Below, in pieces: positions 1 through 8,807 of a DNA stretch of 64,000 bases; the stretch's first letter is position 1, and each line of letters starts with the position of its first letter. Origin of the DNA: Sphaerochaeta sp032144095. Lineage in GTDB: Bacteria > Spirochaetota > Spirochaetia > Sphaerochaetales > Sphaerochaetaceae. A model generated the notes under the pieces. It was given only the letters and a program-made list of their open reading frames with translations, was not told the origin of the DNA and searched no databases. The DNA lies in the NCBI RefSeq assembly GCF_032144095.1, contig NZ_JAVSNJ010000001.1, positions 248,001 through 312,000 on the forward strand. Reading direction: 5' to 3'. Position numbers and translations under genes: made by a program.

Positions 1-2
1 CC

Positions 3-1163
3 CTTGCCTACATCAGGTGGGGCAAGAACAAGGAGGGGGTGAAGCTTGCTCAGACCAACGAGGTCGTCGTCTACAGCCTCAGGACCCATATGCCTGTCTA
101 CTACAGGTCCTTCCCCGGCAACATGACCGATGCACGCACCCTTGCCATGATATACAAGGACCTTGAGGATGCAGGATTTAGAGACATCCCTGTGATAACG
201 GACAGGGGGTATGAGACGATAGAGACGCTGGAGACATATATCCTCAAGGGCAGGCCCCTGGTGATGTGCACCAAGACATCACAGAAGGTCGTCTCTTCGG
301 TGATCGACTCCCTCGGGGTGATGGAGGCGGGCATCAGGGCCGACTGCATGGAGCTCGACCTTGAGGCGGAAGTCTACCATTACCAGTGTGATGTGCAATA
401 CGACATGGTCTCCATACATGGCACCGTCAAGCCTACCAGGGGCCTGAAGCTGAACCTGTACCTGGACACAGTGAGAAGAAGCCGCGAATGCATGCAGGTC
501 GAGTCTGATGTTGTGCTGCAACGTCTGGACCTGGCACAAGCCCTTGAGGATTCTCTCATTGCCAGGGACGAGGATGCCTTCCGCAAAGAGTTCCCCTACT
601 ATGATGTGACCCTTGATAAGGATACCAAAAGGCTGACCGGATATGCGCTGAACAGTGCCAAGGTGAGCAAGGCGATGCGCCTTTCAGGCTACATCGCCAT
701 CATCTCCTTCAAGGTAGGAGGTGATGCCAAGGCCATATGGCGACTCTACAAGCTGCGTGATGAGCAGGAGAAGTACTTCACACAGATGAAGACCCAGATG
801 GTGAGCGACAGGAACCGTACCTGGTCGGAGGAAGGCTATGAAGGCAGGCAGCTCATTGCCTTTGTCGGTCTTATCCTGAGCTCATACACAAAGCACATCT
901 GGAAGAGCACAGGCTTGTGCGAAAAGGTCTCTACAACCCTGGAGATACTGGATGAGATGCGCTCGATACGCTGCATCGAGCACAACCACAAGGCGAAGTT
1001 CATCACCCCCTTTGTGGGGAACCAGCTTGTCATCTGTGAGGCGTTCGGCTTCGAGGTCCCTCAGGGCTGCAACACTGGTTACAAGTCTAAGAAACATGTC
1101 GAAAAGAAGAAGAGGGGCAGACCTCGCAAGGCTCAAAATGAGAAGCCAAAGAGTTCTTGGTAG
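3..1163 (+). CDS. IS4/IS1634-type DDE transposase, 5' truncated by the window edge
   Basis: The frame is open from base 3 to the TAG at 1161-1163, so the gene begins before the window; the first GTG (39) is an internal codon. The C-terminal two-thirds of an IS4-superfamily transposase is visible. The second catalytic aspartate is in VITDRGYE, and the Y-(2)-R-(3)-E-(6)-K signature is complete in YKLRDEQEKYFTQMK. The protein ends in a lysine/arginine-rich tail (KKKRGRPRK). The first aspartate block would lie outside the window. It would cut and rejoin its own element's ends. No inverted repeat could be paired because the left end is not visible. It is intact within the window and could be functional. 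Confidence 0.88.
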   Translation, partial: LAYIRWGKNKEGVKLAQTNEVVVYSLRTHMPVYYRSFPGNMTDARTLAMIYKDLEDAGFRDIPVITDRGYETIETLETYILKGRPLVMCTKTSQKVVSSVIDSLGVMEAGIRADCMELDLEAEVYHYQCDVQYDMVSIHGTVKPTRGLKLNLYLDTVRRSRECMQVESDVVLQRLDLAQALEDSLIARDEDAFRKEFPYYDVTLDKDTKRLTGYALNSAKVSKAMRLSGYIAIISFKVGGDAKAIWRLYKLRDEQEKYFTQMKTQMVSDRNRTWSEEGYEGRQLIAFVGLILSSYTKHIWKSTGLCEKVSTTLEILDEMRSIRCIEHNHKAKFITPFVGNQLVICEAFGFEVPQGCNTGYKSKKHVEKKKRGRPRKAQNEKPKSSW

Positions 1164-1192
1164 AAATAATTAAAAATTCACGTTGGAACTGC

Positions 1193-1263
1193 TTGACTCT
1201 TTTGTGCGCACTATATATTGTGCTCTCCATAGTTGCAATAACAACTGTTGCCATTGCAACTAT
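1193..1263 (+). promoter_or_regulatory. Promoter and inverted-repeat operator for the MarR-MATE operon
   Basis: A -35-like TTGACT (1193-1198) is followed by an AT-rich -10 region (TATATT at 1214-1219, or TATTGT at 1216-1221 for 17-bp spacing). Immediately downstream is a perfect 10-bp inverted repeat, ATAGTTGCAA (1229-1238) and TTGCAACTAT (1254-1263), 17 bp upstream of the MarR start. Its position between promoter and gene suits autorepression by the MarR protein. This is inferred from layout only. Confidence 0.55.
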
Positions 1264-1279
1264 GTAAAGAGGTGCGTCT

Positions 1280-1729
1280 ATGTTTATGAAAGATATTTCG
1301 GCAATTTCGCGATACTGGTACGGCTATACCCATCGGAATCTCAGGACAATTGATATTGCTGGATCGGAGCATTCCATCGTCATGGTATTGGCAAGGAACG
1401 AATGCATGAACCAGGATGGTCTTTCAGCGTTTCTGTCTTTGGACAAGGGCACCATCGCCAAGGCGTTGACCAAGCTTGAAAGAAAAAACTTGGTGATGAG
1501 GGTGGTCAATGAAGAGAACCGAAGGGAGAAGATTGTATCCTTGACTGAAAATGGAAAAGAAGAGGTTGGAAGGATATTCGAGGTCTCTGAAACGTGGAAA
1601 CAAGAGGTGTTGGAAGGTGTTTCCGAGGAAGACCAGGAGGTCTTTTTCAGAACATTGGTGCGAGTAGCTCAGAAGGCAAAATTGCTGAGCCATAGTGATA
1701 TGGAAAAGGATGTACATGAAAACCGATAG
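1280..1729 (+). CDS. MarR-family transcriptional regulator
   Basis: A 149-aa winged-helix regulator, the usual length for MarR proteins. The recognition-helix and wing region is at about residues 40-85, with LSLDKGTIAKALTKLE as the helix-turn-helix and NEENRREKIVSLTENG as the wing. The start ATG follows GAGGTG with 6-nt spacing. The 3' end overlaps the MATE transporter by 14 nt, so the two are co-transcribed. MarR proteins usually release DNA on binding small aromatic ligands; here it most likely represses the efflux pump and itself through the inverted repeat just upstream. Confidence 0.9.
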   Translation: MFMKDISAISRYWYGYTHRNLRTIDIAGSEHSIVMVLARNECMNQDGLSAFLSLDKGTIAKALTKLERKNLVMRVVNEENRREKIVSLTENGKEEVGRIFEVSETWKQEVLEGVSEEDQEVFFRTLVRVAQKAKLLSHSDMEKDVHENR

Positions 1730-3062
1730 AATTGAACTGCTTGCAAACGCACCGGTGACCAAGGCGATCATGGTGATGTCGTTGCCTGTTGTGCTTGGGA
1801 TGATGGTGCAGGTTTTGTATAACCTTGTGGATACCTTCTTCATTGGAAAATTGGGGGACCCCAATCAGCTGGCTGCGGCGAACCTCGCGATGCCTGTATT
1901 CATTCTCATGATGGCTCTTGGCGGTATGATCGGTACAGGAGCCTCTTCCTATATCTCCCGGAGCCTAGGGGAGAAAAAACAGGAGCAGGCAGACAAGACT
2001 CTGACCATAGGGTTTTTCCTCTGTGTTGTGTTGGGGGTGATGGTTACCATTGTAGGCTTACTCTTTCTCAAGTCGCTTGTCTCTGTATTGGGAGCAAGTT
2101 CCGAGACCTCCGGTTTTGCCGTTGAGTACGTTCTGGTATTGTTTCTTGGTGGCATACCCATCATTACCAACTATGCTATGGGGCAGTTGCTCCGCGCCGA
2201 AGGTGATGCGATGGGTGCCATGTTCGGCATGTTCCTGGGGACAGTGACAAACATCGTCCTCGACCCCATTTTTATCTTTGTCTTTGGTATGGGTGTACGG
2301 GGTGCGGCGATTGCCACCGTCCTAGGGAACTCGATCTCCCTCATCTACTACCTGATGCACTATGCCCAGCATAAAACCTTGTTGCGCATCGACCCAACAT
2401 TGTTCTCCTTCGACAAGACGGTGTTTCGGGAGATCTTTTCCATTGGAGTGCCTTCATCGCTCAGTCAATTGCTGATGGGAATTGCCCTGATCGTACTCAA
2501 CAATATTGCCTCAGGGTACAGTGACATTGTCGTTGCCGGTTTGGGGGTCTCTACCCGCATCATCAGTATAGGAACATTCATTTTCATGGGCTTTGCTGCA
2601 GGATGCCAGCCGCTTGCAGGATATAACTATGGGGCCAGGAATTTTGCAAGGGTACGGGCGGTAATTGTGCAAGGAGTCATCATCACCTCCACAATCGGGG
2701 TAGTGCTAAGCATCATTCTAGGGATATTTGCCAAGGGGATTACCGGTATATTCACTACCAATCCTGAGGTGGCAGATACCGCCGCCATCATCCTAAGGGC
2801 CTTGATCGTGTCGCTTCCTTTTGTCGGGGGACAGATGCTCAGTACTGTAACAGTCCAGGCGTTTGGGAAGGCTCTCCCTGCGTTGTTTCTCTCCATTTCC
2901 AGGCAGGGGCTGTTCTTCCTCCCATTGCTTCTGCTTTTGAATGCATTGTTTGGCTTCAAAGGTTTCATCTACGCCCAGCCTGCTACCGATGTGCTGATGT
3001 TTCTCGTTTCTTCCTTCACCCTGTGGCACATCCTTCGCAAGGAAGCTCGGAAAACTCTGTAA
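1716..3062 (+). CDS. MATE-family multidrug efflux transporter
   Basis: A 448-aa integral membrane protein of the MATE family, which exports cationic drugs in exchange for Na+ or H+. About 12 hydrophobic segments run through the protein, including the N-terminal MSLPVVLGMMVQVLYNLVD and the internal AGCQPLAGYNYGARN, the latter typical of bacterial NorM/MepA/DinF-like members. The ATG at 1716 is preferred over the upstream codon at 1695 because AAAGGA lies 5 nt before it. It overlaps the MarR gene, matching the common MarR-MATE (MepR-MepA-like) arrangement. The substrate cannot be told from sequence. Confidence 0.93.
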   Translation: MKTDRIELLANAPVTKAIMVMSLPVVLGMMVQVLYNLVDTFFIGKLGDPNQLAAANLAMPVFILMMALGGMIGTGASSYISRSLGEKKQEQADKTLTIGFFLCVVLGVMVTIVGLLFLKSLVSVLGASSETSGFAVEYVLVLFLGGIPIITNYAMGQLLRAEGDAMGAMFGMFLGTVTNIVLDPIFIFVFGMGVRGAAIATVLGNSISLIYYLMHYAQHKTLLRIDPTLFSFDKTVFREIFSIGVPSSLSQLLMGIALIVLNNIASGYSDIVVAGLGVSTRIISIGTFIFMGFAAGCQPLAGYNYGARNFARVRAVIVQGVIITSTIGVVLSIILGIFAKGITGIFTTNPEVADTAAIILRALIVSLPFVGGQMLSTVTVQAFGKALPALFLSISRQGLFFLPLLLLLNALFGFKGFIYAQPATDVLMFLVSSFTLWHILRKEARKTL

Positions 3063-3390
3063 GTTCCACAAGAAGCGGCAAGGGCTTTGATGACAACTGG
3101 AAGGATGCAATAGAGAAGGATTTTGCTAGGAGGAAGGGCAGTAGGAAATGAGCAAGAGGGACCCCACATCTATTGCATGAACGAATAGGTGTGGGCCTCC
3201 CGTACTGAAGGTATTCAGCAATCCTGGTTATGGAGAATCCACCCAATTCATATTGGATAAAAGAGTAACGATATATTGTATAGTGATTGAACCAAGATAG
3301 TATCAATCTTGTTCGAATACGTTGGGACTTGTGATAGGCATAGGGCAGGGTAAAGTTACCAAGTTAGGCCTGAAGAAAAATAATATAAGT

Positions 3391-3451
3391 ATTTGATAAA
3401 TTCATATCAAATATGTTTGCTTTAATCTTGATTCAGTCGATAAATTCATAT
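3391..3451. promoter_or_regulatory. Palindrome plus 13-bp direct repeat upstream of a lipoprotein gene
   Basis: In the 430-bp gap before the lipoprotein gene, ATTTGATA and TATCAAAT form an 8-bp inverted repeat around 6 bp (3391-3412). The 13-mer GATAAATTCATAT occurs twice, at 3395-3407 and 3439-3451, 44 bp apart (four helical turns). The second copy lies 42 bp before the gene. The arrangement suggests two binding sites for one regulator. No regulator is encoded next to it. The rest of the gap shows nothing recognisable. Confidence 0.4.
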
Positions 3452-3492
3452 ATTTTAGCTTTTGTGTCTAAACAATACACTTAGGAGTTTAT

Positions 3493-4281
3493 ATGAAGAA
3501 AAGAATCAACGTTGTCCTTCTGGCCTCGATCGTACTCGCTCTCTCCCTTTCAGTCATGGGTTGTGCAAAACAAGCCCCTGCCGCCCCTGCCGCTGCAGTA
3601 AAGGCCCCAGTTTCTGACGGTTCCGCAGACCTCAAGATTGCTTACCAGGTTAACCTTGCACAAGCAGATGCGGAGAACTATTTCTCTTTCGCTGGCAACA
3701 TCAGTTACCTGGCAGTAGAGAAAGACCACGCCGATGCAGTAACCGGAGCTTCCGTCCTTGGGTCAACAGACCTGTTCCAGGCATACCTGTATGATGTGGA
3801 AGGCAAGTACACCATGTCCAGTGGCCTTCGTGGCTTGTTCCTTTTCGGAGTAAACCCCTTTACCCAGCTTACTGGTGACAACCTCAATGCCTCCAAGGCT
3901 GCTGATGGCACCATCACCATCCAGTTTGCACACCGTGGAACCGCTTACCGCATTGTCACAGACAAGAGTGGCAAGCTCAGCTTCCCCAACGGGACCTTCG
4001 AGTCGAGAGCTATTGGTTACATCGTTGGAAGCGACCCACAGGTCATCAGCAAGGATTTTTCAGCTGACGGTACCGCCGCAACCATCGACTGGGCAAAAGC
4101 ATGGGACAGCAAGGTTGCAAGTGGCAAGTTGGTTGACGACAAGTCCACCAAAAAGACCGGTGCAATCGTCAGAAATGCCGATGATCCTGCCTCAATGTAC
4201 TACTTCGATGGTTCCCTTATGGTGACCCTCGAGAACAACATCCTTGGGGTCAACGGGACCCTGACTGCTGTTCGTCGCTAG
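3493..4281 (+). CDS. Lipoprotein of unknown function
   Basis: A 262-aa protein with a lipoprotein signal peptide: MKKR, a hydrophobic stretch, then the lipobox SVMGC with lipidated Cys24. An Ala/Pro-rich linker (about residues 27-40) should tether a soluble domain of about 220 residues to the membrane. I do not recognise the domain; it is beta-rich by appearance, with no catalytic motif visible. A good SD (TTAGGAG, 3481-3487) sets the start. The gene stands alone and is followed by a hairpin. It lies downstream of a repeat-containing regulatory region, so its expression may be controlled. The function is unknown. Confidence 0.8.
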   Translation: MKKRINVVLLASIVLALSLSVMGCAKQAPAAPAAAVKAPVSDGSADLKIAYQVNLAQADAENYFSFAGNISYLAVEKDHADAVTGASVLGSTDLFQAYLYDVEGKYTMSSGLRGLFLFGVNPFTQLTGDNLNASKAADGTITIQFAHRGTAYRIVTDKSGKLSFPNGTFESRAIGYIVGSDPQVISKDFSADGTAATIDWAKAWDSKVASGKLVDDKSTKKTGAIVRNADDPASMYYFDGSLMVTLENNILGVNGTLTAVRR

Positions 4282-4305
4282 TTTTTCTTCTGAACAACTA
4301 TCATG

Positions 4306-4331
4306 GAGGTCTTCCCGGAAGGGGGGACCTC
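4306..4331 (+). terminator. Hairpin after the lipoprotein gene
   Basis: GAGGTCTTCCC and GGGGGGACCTC form an 11-bp stem (two G-T pairs) closed by a GGAA tetraloop, 24 nt after the stop codon. Only a short T-rich stretch (TTCT) follows, so it is a plausible but not classic intrinsic terminator. Confidence 0.5.
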
Positions 4332-4480
4332 TTCTCATATCCCTGCACTTCCTTGCTTTTGTGCCTGGCCTATAGCAGATTGCAATCCAGGGCCCCAAAC
4401 AAACAGGGAGCTGCCTTTAGGCAGGCCATCGTGTAGCGAGGGGCTACCCCGCTTTGCACTCTGCATAGTGGTTCTGCTGC

Positions 4481-5542
4481 CTAAGCCTGCTCTTTAGCCC
4501 AGGTCTGCTTCTCTGTCTTGACAAGTACGCTCTCTTTGCAACTTCTATGGATGCACTGGGCAAGATAGGAGTCCTGCAAGGCAGAGGCAAAGGAGTATCC
4601 TTGGCCCTGGCCTGCAGCCTCCATACAGAGGGCTACAGCTATTTCATCATCATTGAAGGGTAGTGGCCAATAGGGGTTACGAAAGCGATAGCTGCTTCCA
4701 AAGGATAGGGCCTGAAGGGAGAGGGCTTTGTTGCTCCCGGCCCCATCCTCAAGCCTCTCCAGCCTCTGCATGATCGCCTCGTTTTTCTCGTTGAGGAATC
4801 GGACTGTCTCATCGACGATCTCCCCCCGTTCCCCATAGAGGCTGAAGTGGCTGCTCCTGATGGAAGAGTGGTATTGGATGGTGTCAAAGTCAAAGTATCC
4901 AACTTTCCCGTCTTCAAACTCCAGGCTTGCGGTTATCCGTTTTGTCTCGACACGGACTCCGTTGGTATCGATGCTATCCCGCCTGCCGGTCCTGGTGATC
5001 CAACTGGTATGGCTTGCAGCCTGGATGGTGCAATCGGAAAACCCCTCATCGAGGAAATGGCGGATGATGCTGGTACCATGATGGTCATGTAGGCTTGCTG
5101 TACGTACCCCTGTAATGGGCCCCAGAAGGCTTTTCAGCGCCTGGCAGGCCTGATAGTAGGGCCAGCGATAATACTGCTCGGCTATGAAGAGCCTGCTGTG
5201 TGAGGCCTTGTACCGTTCGTAGAGAGAGGCCAGGGTTTCCAAGGGGAGGGCTGTGAAGCTGGTTTCACAGAGGATCGTCTCATTGTATCCCATAAGGGTT
5301 CCAAGCATCGCTTCCACGCTTGAGGAAGGAACGCTGAGGATGGCAAGGTCATGGGGGAGGGAAAGGGCCAGAGAGATATCACAGGTAGCTTTTACCTGAT
5401 AGAGAAGCTCTACTTCCCTTGCCCTTTCCTCGGTCCTGAGGACCCAGGCAACCAGGGTGAAACGCTCGGGCAGTGCCTTTGCAATCCTGTAGTAGAAAAG
5501 GGAGCGCCACCCATAGCCGATGAGGATTATGCGCGTGGACAT
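4481..5542 (-). CDS. Gfo/Idh/MocA-type oxidoreductase
   Basis: A 353-aa protein with an N-terminal Rossmann fold: beta strand RIILIGYGWRS (glycine motif GYGWRS), then LAILSVPSSS and ILCETSFTA, the position where Gfo/Idh/MocA enzymes have the conserved E-K-P. Here it is ETS, so the usual catalytic lysine appears to be missing. A C-terminal alpha/beta dimerisation domain follows (about 130-330). These enzymes oxidise or reduce sugars and cyclitols with NAD(P). GGAGAGG precedes the ATG. There is no operon partner; it converges on the lipoprotein gene. Family assignment is moderately sure. The substitution at the catalytic motif suggests an altered or non-catalytic role. Confidence 0.7.
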   Translation of the reverse strand: MSTRIILIGYGWRSLFYYRIAKALPERFTLVAWVLRTEERAREVELLYQVKATCDISLALSLPHDLAILSVPSSSVEAMLGTLMGYNETILCETSFTALPLETLASLYERYKASHSRLFIAEQYYRWPYYQACQALKSLLGPITGVRTASLHDHHGTSIIRHFLDEGFSDCTIQAASHTSWITRTGRRDSIDTNGVRVETKRITASLEFEDGKVGYFDFDTIQYHSSIRSSHFSLYGERGEIVDETVRFLNEKNEAIMQRLERLEDGAGSNKALSLQALSFGSSYRFRNPYWPLPFNDDEIAVALCMEAAGQGQGYSFASALQDSYLAQCIHRSCKESVLVKTEKQTWAKEQA

Positions 5543-5767
5543 ATGGCCTCTCCTTCCATCCGCCTGCCACGGGTTGCAGGAAGCCCCATGAACTGGTGGT
5601 AGCTTTGTTTTCTTACCATAGTGAGACTATAGCACGACCCAGTTGGAGGGGATAGGGGAAATACCTTTCAGGTTGGGGCGTTTTTCCAATATGACCCCCT
5701 GTGGGTAAACTCGCTGAAAAGAGCTTGGGAAGCTTGTTCGCACTATACAAAGAGCCTGAAATGTATG

Positions 5768-5796
5768 TTGAATCTGAAAAATACCCGACGTATAGT
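5768..5796 (+). promoter_or_regulatory. Sigma-70-type promoter for the small gene at 5855
   Basis: TTGAAT (5768-5773) and TATAGT (5791-5796) are separated by exactly 17 bp, giving a predicted transcript start near 5803, about 50 nt before the start codon. The rest of the gap from 5543 shows nothing else. Confidence 0.5.
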
Positions 5797-5854
5797 ACTA
5801 CGTAATAATTTCTAAGTACCCGTAGCACATGTGTGGATAAGGAGAGATTACAAG

Positions 5855-6172
5855 GTGAAACCAAAGAGTGTTGAGAAAAAACCAAAGAGAGTTGTCAAGA
5901 AAGTACAGCTTTCCGCTTCGTGGGGGTATGATTGCAATTCCGATATATGTATGCCCCTCTCGAAATGGAAGAAGATTCTTGAGGGAATGGAATTTGTGAA
6001 AGGTGGGTGGTCTTGGTATGATGGCGAGCGATATCATGTTTCCTGGTCGTTCAACAAGAGCAATTCACCAAAGGGCAAGGGCACTTTCACCATTAGTTCC
6101 AACGATGGAAGCGGAAGGGAGTGCATAAGGGATGCACCCCTTTCGGAGATACGGGTGTTCCACTATGAATAA
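5855..6172 (+). CDS. Small basic protein of unknown function
   Basis: A 105-aa protein starting at GTG 5855, chosen because AAGGAG (5839-5844) lies 10 nt upstream; an in-frame GTG at 5831 is upstream of that SD. The N-terminus is lysine-rich (KPKSVEKKPKRVVKK), then a compact, tryptophan-rich domain (SASWGYDC, GGWSWYDGERYHVSWSF) of beta character. No enzyme motif is visible and I do not recognise a family. It has its own promoter and is followed by a degenerate hydrolase gene on the other strand. Confidence 0.55.
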   Translation: MKPKSVEKKPKRVVKKVQLSASWGYDCNSDICMPLSKWKKILEGMEFVKGGWSWYDGERYHVSWSFNKSNSPKGKGTFTISSNDGSGRECIRDAPLSEIRVFHYE

Positions 6173-6179
6173 AGGAGAA

Positions 6180-6644
6180 CAGGTCAAATAAGCTGATTCC
6201 ACCCGGAAGAAGGCCCTTCTTTGCATAGGGCAACGGGGTGGCTCTAATTGTATGCACCAATGGGCAAACAGGGTCAGACGAAAGCCATACCTATGCAGGC
6301 AGAGGGGCAAGGAAGACCATCCTTGCAACCTGTTCCTTCTTGAGATTTCCTCTACTGGAAAGCAACGGCCATACCCAATTGGCAATATCCTTTGGTGTGC
6401 TGATGATGTTGCCAGGCCCTGTCTGAGATTCCCATGGTATGGAAGGCCGGAAACCCTCTCTATGATGGATGCCAGGAGCATATATCCTGTATCGGAATAG
6501 CGGTAGAGGACTGTCGGCGGAGCATAGGAAAGCTGGTCTTTTGCCACTACCGCGATCAATTCCTACAAGTTGTATTGGTGGGGCGACCCATGTGAGTTCA
6601 GCCAGTACCATGCTATGATTGGCAAGATATTTCTCTATTCCCAA
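6180..6644 (-). pseudogene. Degenerate beta-lactamase-fold serine hydrolase (PF00144 type)
   Basis: Two reading frames on the minus strand hold successive pieces of one class C beta-lactamase-like protein. In one (6438-6558) is LYRYSDTGYMLLASIIERV, matching the conserved Y-S-N-x-G-Y block that carries the catalytic tyrosine. In the other (6291-6440) is TGPGNIISTPKDIANWVWPL followed by EQVARM, matching the conserved block that normally follows. The pieces are out of frame, a TAG precedes the first, and the N-terminal domain with the S-x-x-K nucleophile is absent. The gene is therefore truncated and frameshifted. It lies between the orphan gene and the NERD gene. Confidence 0.65.
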
Positions 6645-6684
6645 GGTTTTATCCTAGCCCGATGAAACAAGAGAGGCTTCTTGC

Positions 6685-7482
6685 ATGGAGTTTTTTGTAA
6701 CTGCCGTTGTAGCAGTAATCCTGATAGGAGCAATAGTAAAGGCACTTGCCGTATCGTCTCATGCTTTTCCAATTTTTGGATCTAAAGGTGAGCGGGGTGA
6801 GGCAAGTGTTGCAAGAAGACTTGAGGAAATGCAGAACCAAGGCTTCAGGGTTTTCAATGATGTTCTGCTAAGGACGGAAAGAGGGACCCGCCAGATCGAC
6901 CACGTTGTTGTCTCCACACATGGTATATTTGTAATCGAAACCAAGGACTACAGTGGTTGGATCTTTGGAAGCGAGAATTCCGAATACTGGATGCAAACCT
7001 TCTATAAAAGGAAGAACCAGTTCAGGAACCCGATTAAGCAGAATTGGGCTCATGTATATGCTTTGAAAGAGATACTTTCCGATTATAAGCAAATAGCATA
7101 CTTCCCCATTGTTGTTTTTACGGGTAGTGCGGTTTTGCAAAATATTCAGTCCACTGTCCCCGTCATCTATAGTCGTCACCTTATGGATACGATTCAGGTT
7201 GAAGAAAGGCCCAACCTATCCCTCGAACAGGTTGGGCATATTTCAGCCAGATTGGAAGAGGCTGCTATCCAGGGAAGGGGCGAAAAGATTGCCCACGTAG
7301 ATATGCTCAGAACTCAAATCCATGAAAGGAAACTAAAGGAACAATCTTTGATCTGTCCCCGATGCAATGGCGACCTCATAGTTAGGCATGGACGATATGG
7401 TGAGTTTTATGGCTGTTCCAACTACCCAAAGTGTAGATACACTCTTTCCTTCCGACGAAGAAGAATTTTGTCACTTATGTAG
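6685..7482 (+). CDS. NERD-domain protein with C-terminal topoisomerase-type zinc finger
   Basis: A 265-aa protein with an N-terminal membrane helix (FFVTAVVAVILIGAIVKALA, residues 3-22), then a NERD domain at about residues 35-150: ERGEASVARRL, TERGTRQIDHVVV and GIFVIETKDYSGWIFG. The D..E-T-K pattern is the PD-(D/E)XK-like nuclease core of NERD. At the C-terminus CPRCNGDLIVRHGRYGEFYG plus CSNYPKC forms a topoisomerase I-type C4 zinc finger. NERD proteins are thought to process or bind nucleic acid; the role here is unknown. GAGAGG precedes the ATG. It stands alone. Confidence 0.85.
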   Translation: MEFFVTAVVAVILIGAIVKALAVSSHAFPIFGSKGERGEASVARRLEEMQNQGFRVFNDVLLRTERGTRQIDHVVVSTHGIFVIETKDYSGWIFGSENSEYWMQTFYKRKNQFRNPIKQNWAHVYALKEILSDYKQIAYFPIVVFTGSAVLQNIQSTVPVIYSRHLMDTIQVEERPNLSLEQVGHISARLEEAAIQGRGEKIAHVDMLRTQIHERKLKEQSLICPRCNGDLIVRHGRYGEFYGCSNYPKCRYTLSFRRRRILSLM

Positions 7483-7785
7483 ATGTAAAGTGGATTCAAG
7501 TAGGAACTGGCCACTGTGCAAAAGCTGGTATATGGATTCTAGGCTGGTATTCTAGCCTGAATCTGCGATATGAATTTTCTAAATATCCGTCACATCCCAA
7601 TATGTTGATAGTGCTATGCCACTACCCACAAGGGTAAAGGAACCTGCTAATCTGATTCGGGGTAGTCCAGAATAACTTGATACAATAATCAGGATTGAGG
7701 GAAGTGAAGATCTTTCCTTGAGCACTGAAGGTGAAGAAAGTTATCCCATTTTCCCAAGACCAAAAAATACTTTGCTGAAAAGATT
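7483..7785. other. Intergenic stretch without a supportable gene
   Basis: About 300 bp between the NERD gene and the end of the DNA glycosylase gene. A weak 5-bp hairpin (AGGCT/AGCCT, near 7540-7560) could act as a terminator. A minus-strand frame continues past the glycosylase stop in another phase, but nothing recognisable is encoded. Confidence 0.3.
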
Positions 7786-8532
7786 CTACAGGTTTTTTTT
7801 GCATTCTGAACTTAGTGGGCATTCAGAACAATGAGGATTGGTTGGTTTGCAGTAGGTGCGGCCAATTTCCCAGCAGGAAAAATCAATGATGCCAGGGAAT
7901 TCTGGGTTAATCTCCCTTGCTTTGTAGATAATGGCTTCTCTAGAGGAGTCTGGATGGACCAACCCAGTTCTTTTTAGGACACGATTCACATGCACATCAG
8001 GAGAGATATCGATCGAATAGTAATCGGAAAGGGGGATTTTGAAACTTCTGGCAAGTATGTTGGTAGTCATAGTGGCTATCTTGATTCCGCATCCCTTGAA
8101 TTGAAGGAAGCGATAGACCACTGTAGCACTGCTGGGATTTCCTGCCCAGATTCCTGATGCATCTCCACAATAATTTTCTTGGATGGTATGAATCGCTGAA
8201 TAGAAGACCTCACCCATGTCCTTATTAAATCGATGAAATGATTTGGTAACAAATAGGTTCTGATAGAATTCAAGGGGCAGGGTCCCCAAAACACTGATCT
8301 CAAACGATTTCAATTCATTCTTGACTTTGTAGGGAATTGACCATGCCTTCTCAGCTGAAATTTGGCGGTCCATTAAACAGGCAAGTACATAGGCATGAGG
8401 GTATTGTTCAATGTCATTAAGTAAGGCGTTTATAAGAGGGTTATGTTGGACGAAATCTATGTTTTCTCGTTCGGAATTGCTGAATCGGTCTTTCCCGATA
8501 ATCACGAGAATGTGCTCTAAAATGGTTTTCAT
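7786..8532 (-). CDS. Endonuclease III-like Fe-S DNA glycosylase (HhH-GPD family)
   Basis: A 248-aa protein of the HhH-GPD superfamily, which removes damaged bases in base excision repair. A helix-hairpin-helix-like stretch (RFLQFKGCGIKIATMTTNIL) is followed by the region with the catalytic aspartate (SPDVHVNRVLKR, the D of VDVHVxRV). The C-terminal C-x6-C-x2-C-x5-C (CKPTNPHCSECPLSSEC) is the [4Fe-4S] loop of endonuclease III and MutY. The start at 8532 is chosen over 8571 because GAGGA lies upstream at proper spacing. The catalytic lysine is not obvious, so activity may differ from classical Nth. It is a stand-alone gene divergent from the TetR operon. Confidence 0.78.
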   Translation of the reverse strand: MKTILEHILVIIGKDRFSNSERENIDFVQHNPLINALLNDIEQYPHAYVLACLMDRQISAEKAWSIPYKVKNELKSFEISVLGTLPLEFYQNLFVTKSFHRFNKDMGEVFYSAIHTIQENYCGDASGIWAGNPSSATVVYRFLQFKGCGIKIATMTTNILARSFKIPLSDYYSIDISPDVHVNRVLKRTGLVHPDSSREAIIYKAREINPEFPGIIDFSCWEIGRTYCKPTNPHCSECPLSSECKKNL

Positions 8533-8807
8533 AGAAAAATCCTCACGGTAATCTCTCAACCTTATTTCCAATCATTGTGTTGTCTCAAGCTCCGAATAGA
8601 TATGGTTCATGCATATTTGCTTCTTAACAATTGCAATGGTGTGGAGCTCTTCTGTGCATTAGTATACCACTAAGAGCAATTATTCGTACTTGTAATACTA
8701 GAAGGTTTCAATTTTTTGTGGAAATGGTCACAAGGCGTAAGGGAAGCTGATTGTATATGCAGTTGGCACCTATTTCAAAGCCTTATTGTATTTTTTGAAG
8801 AAGGGTA

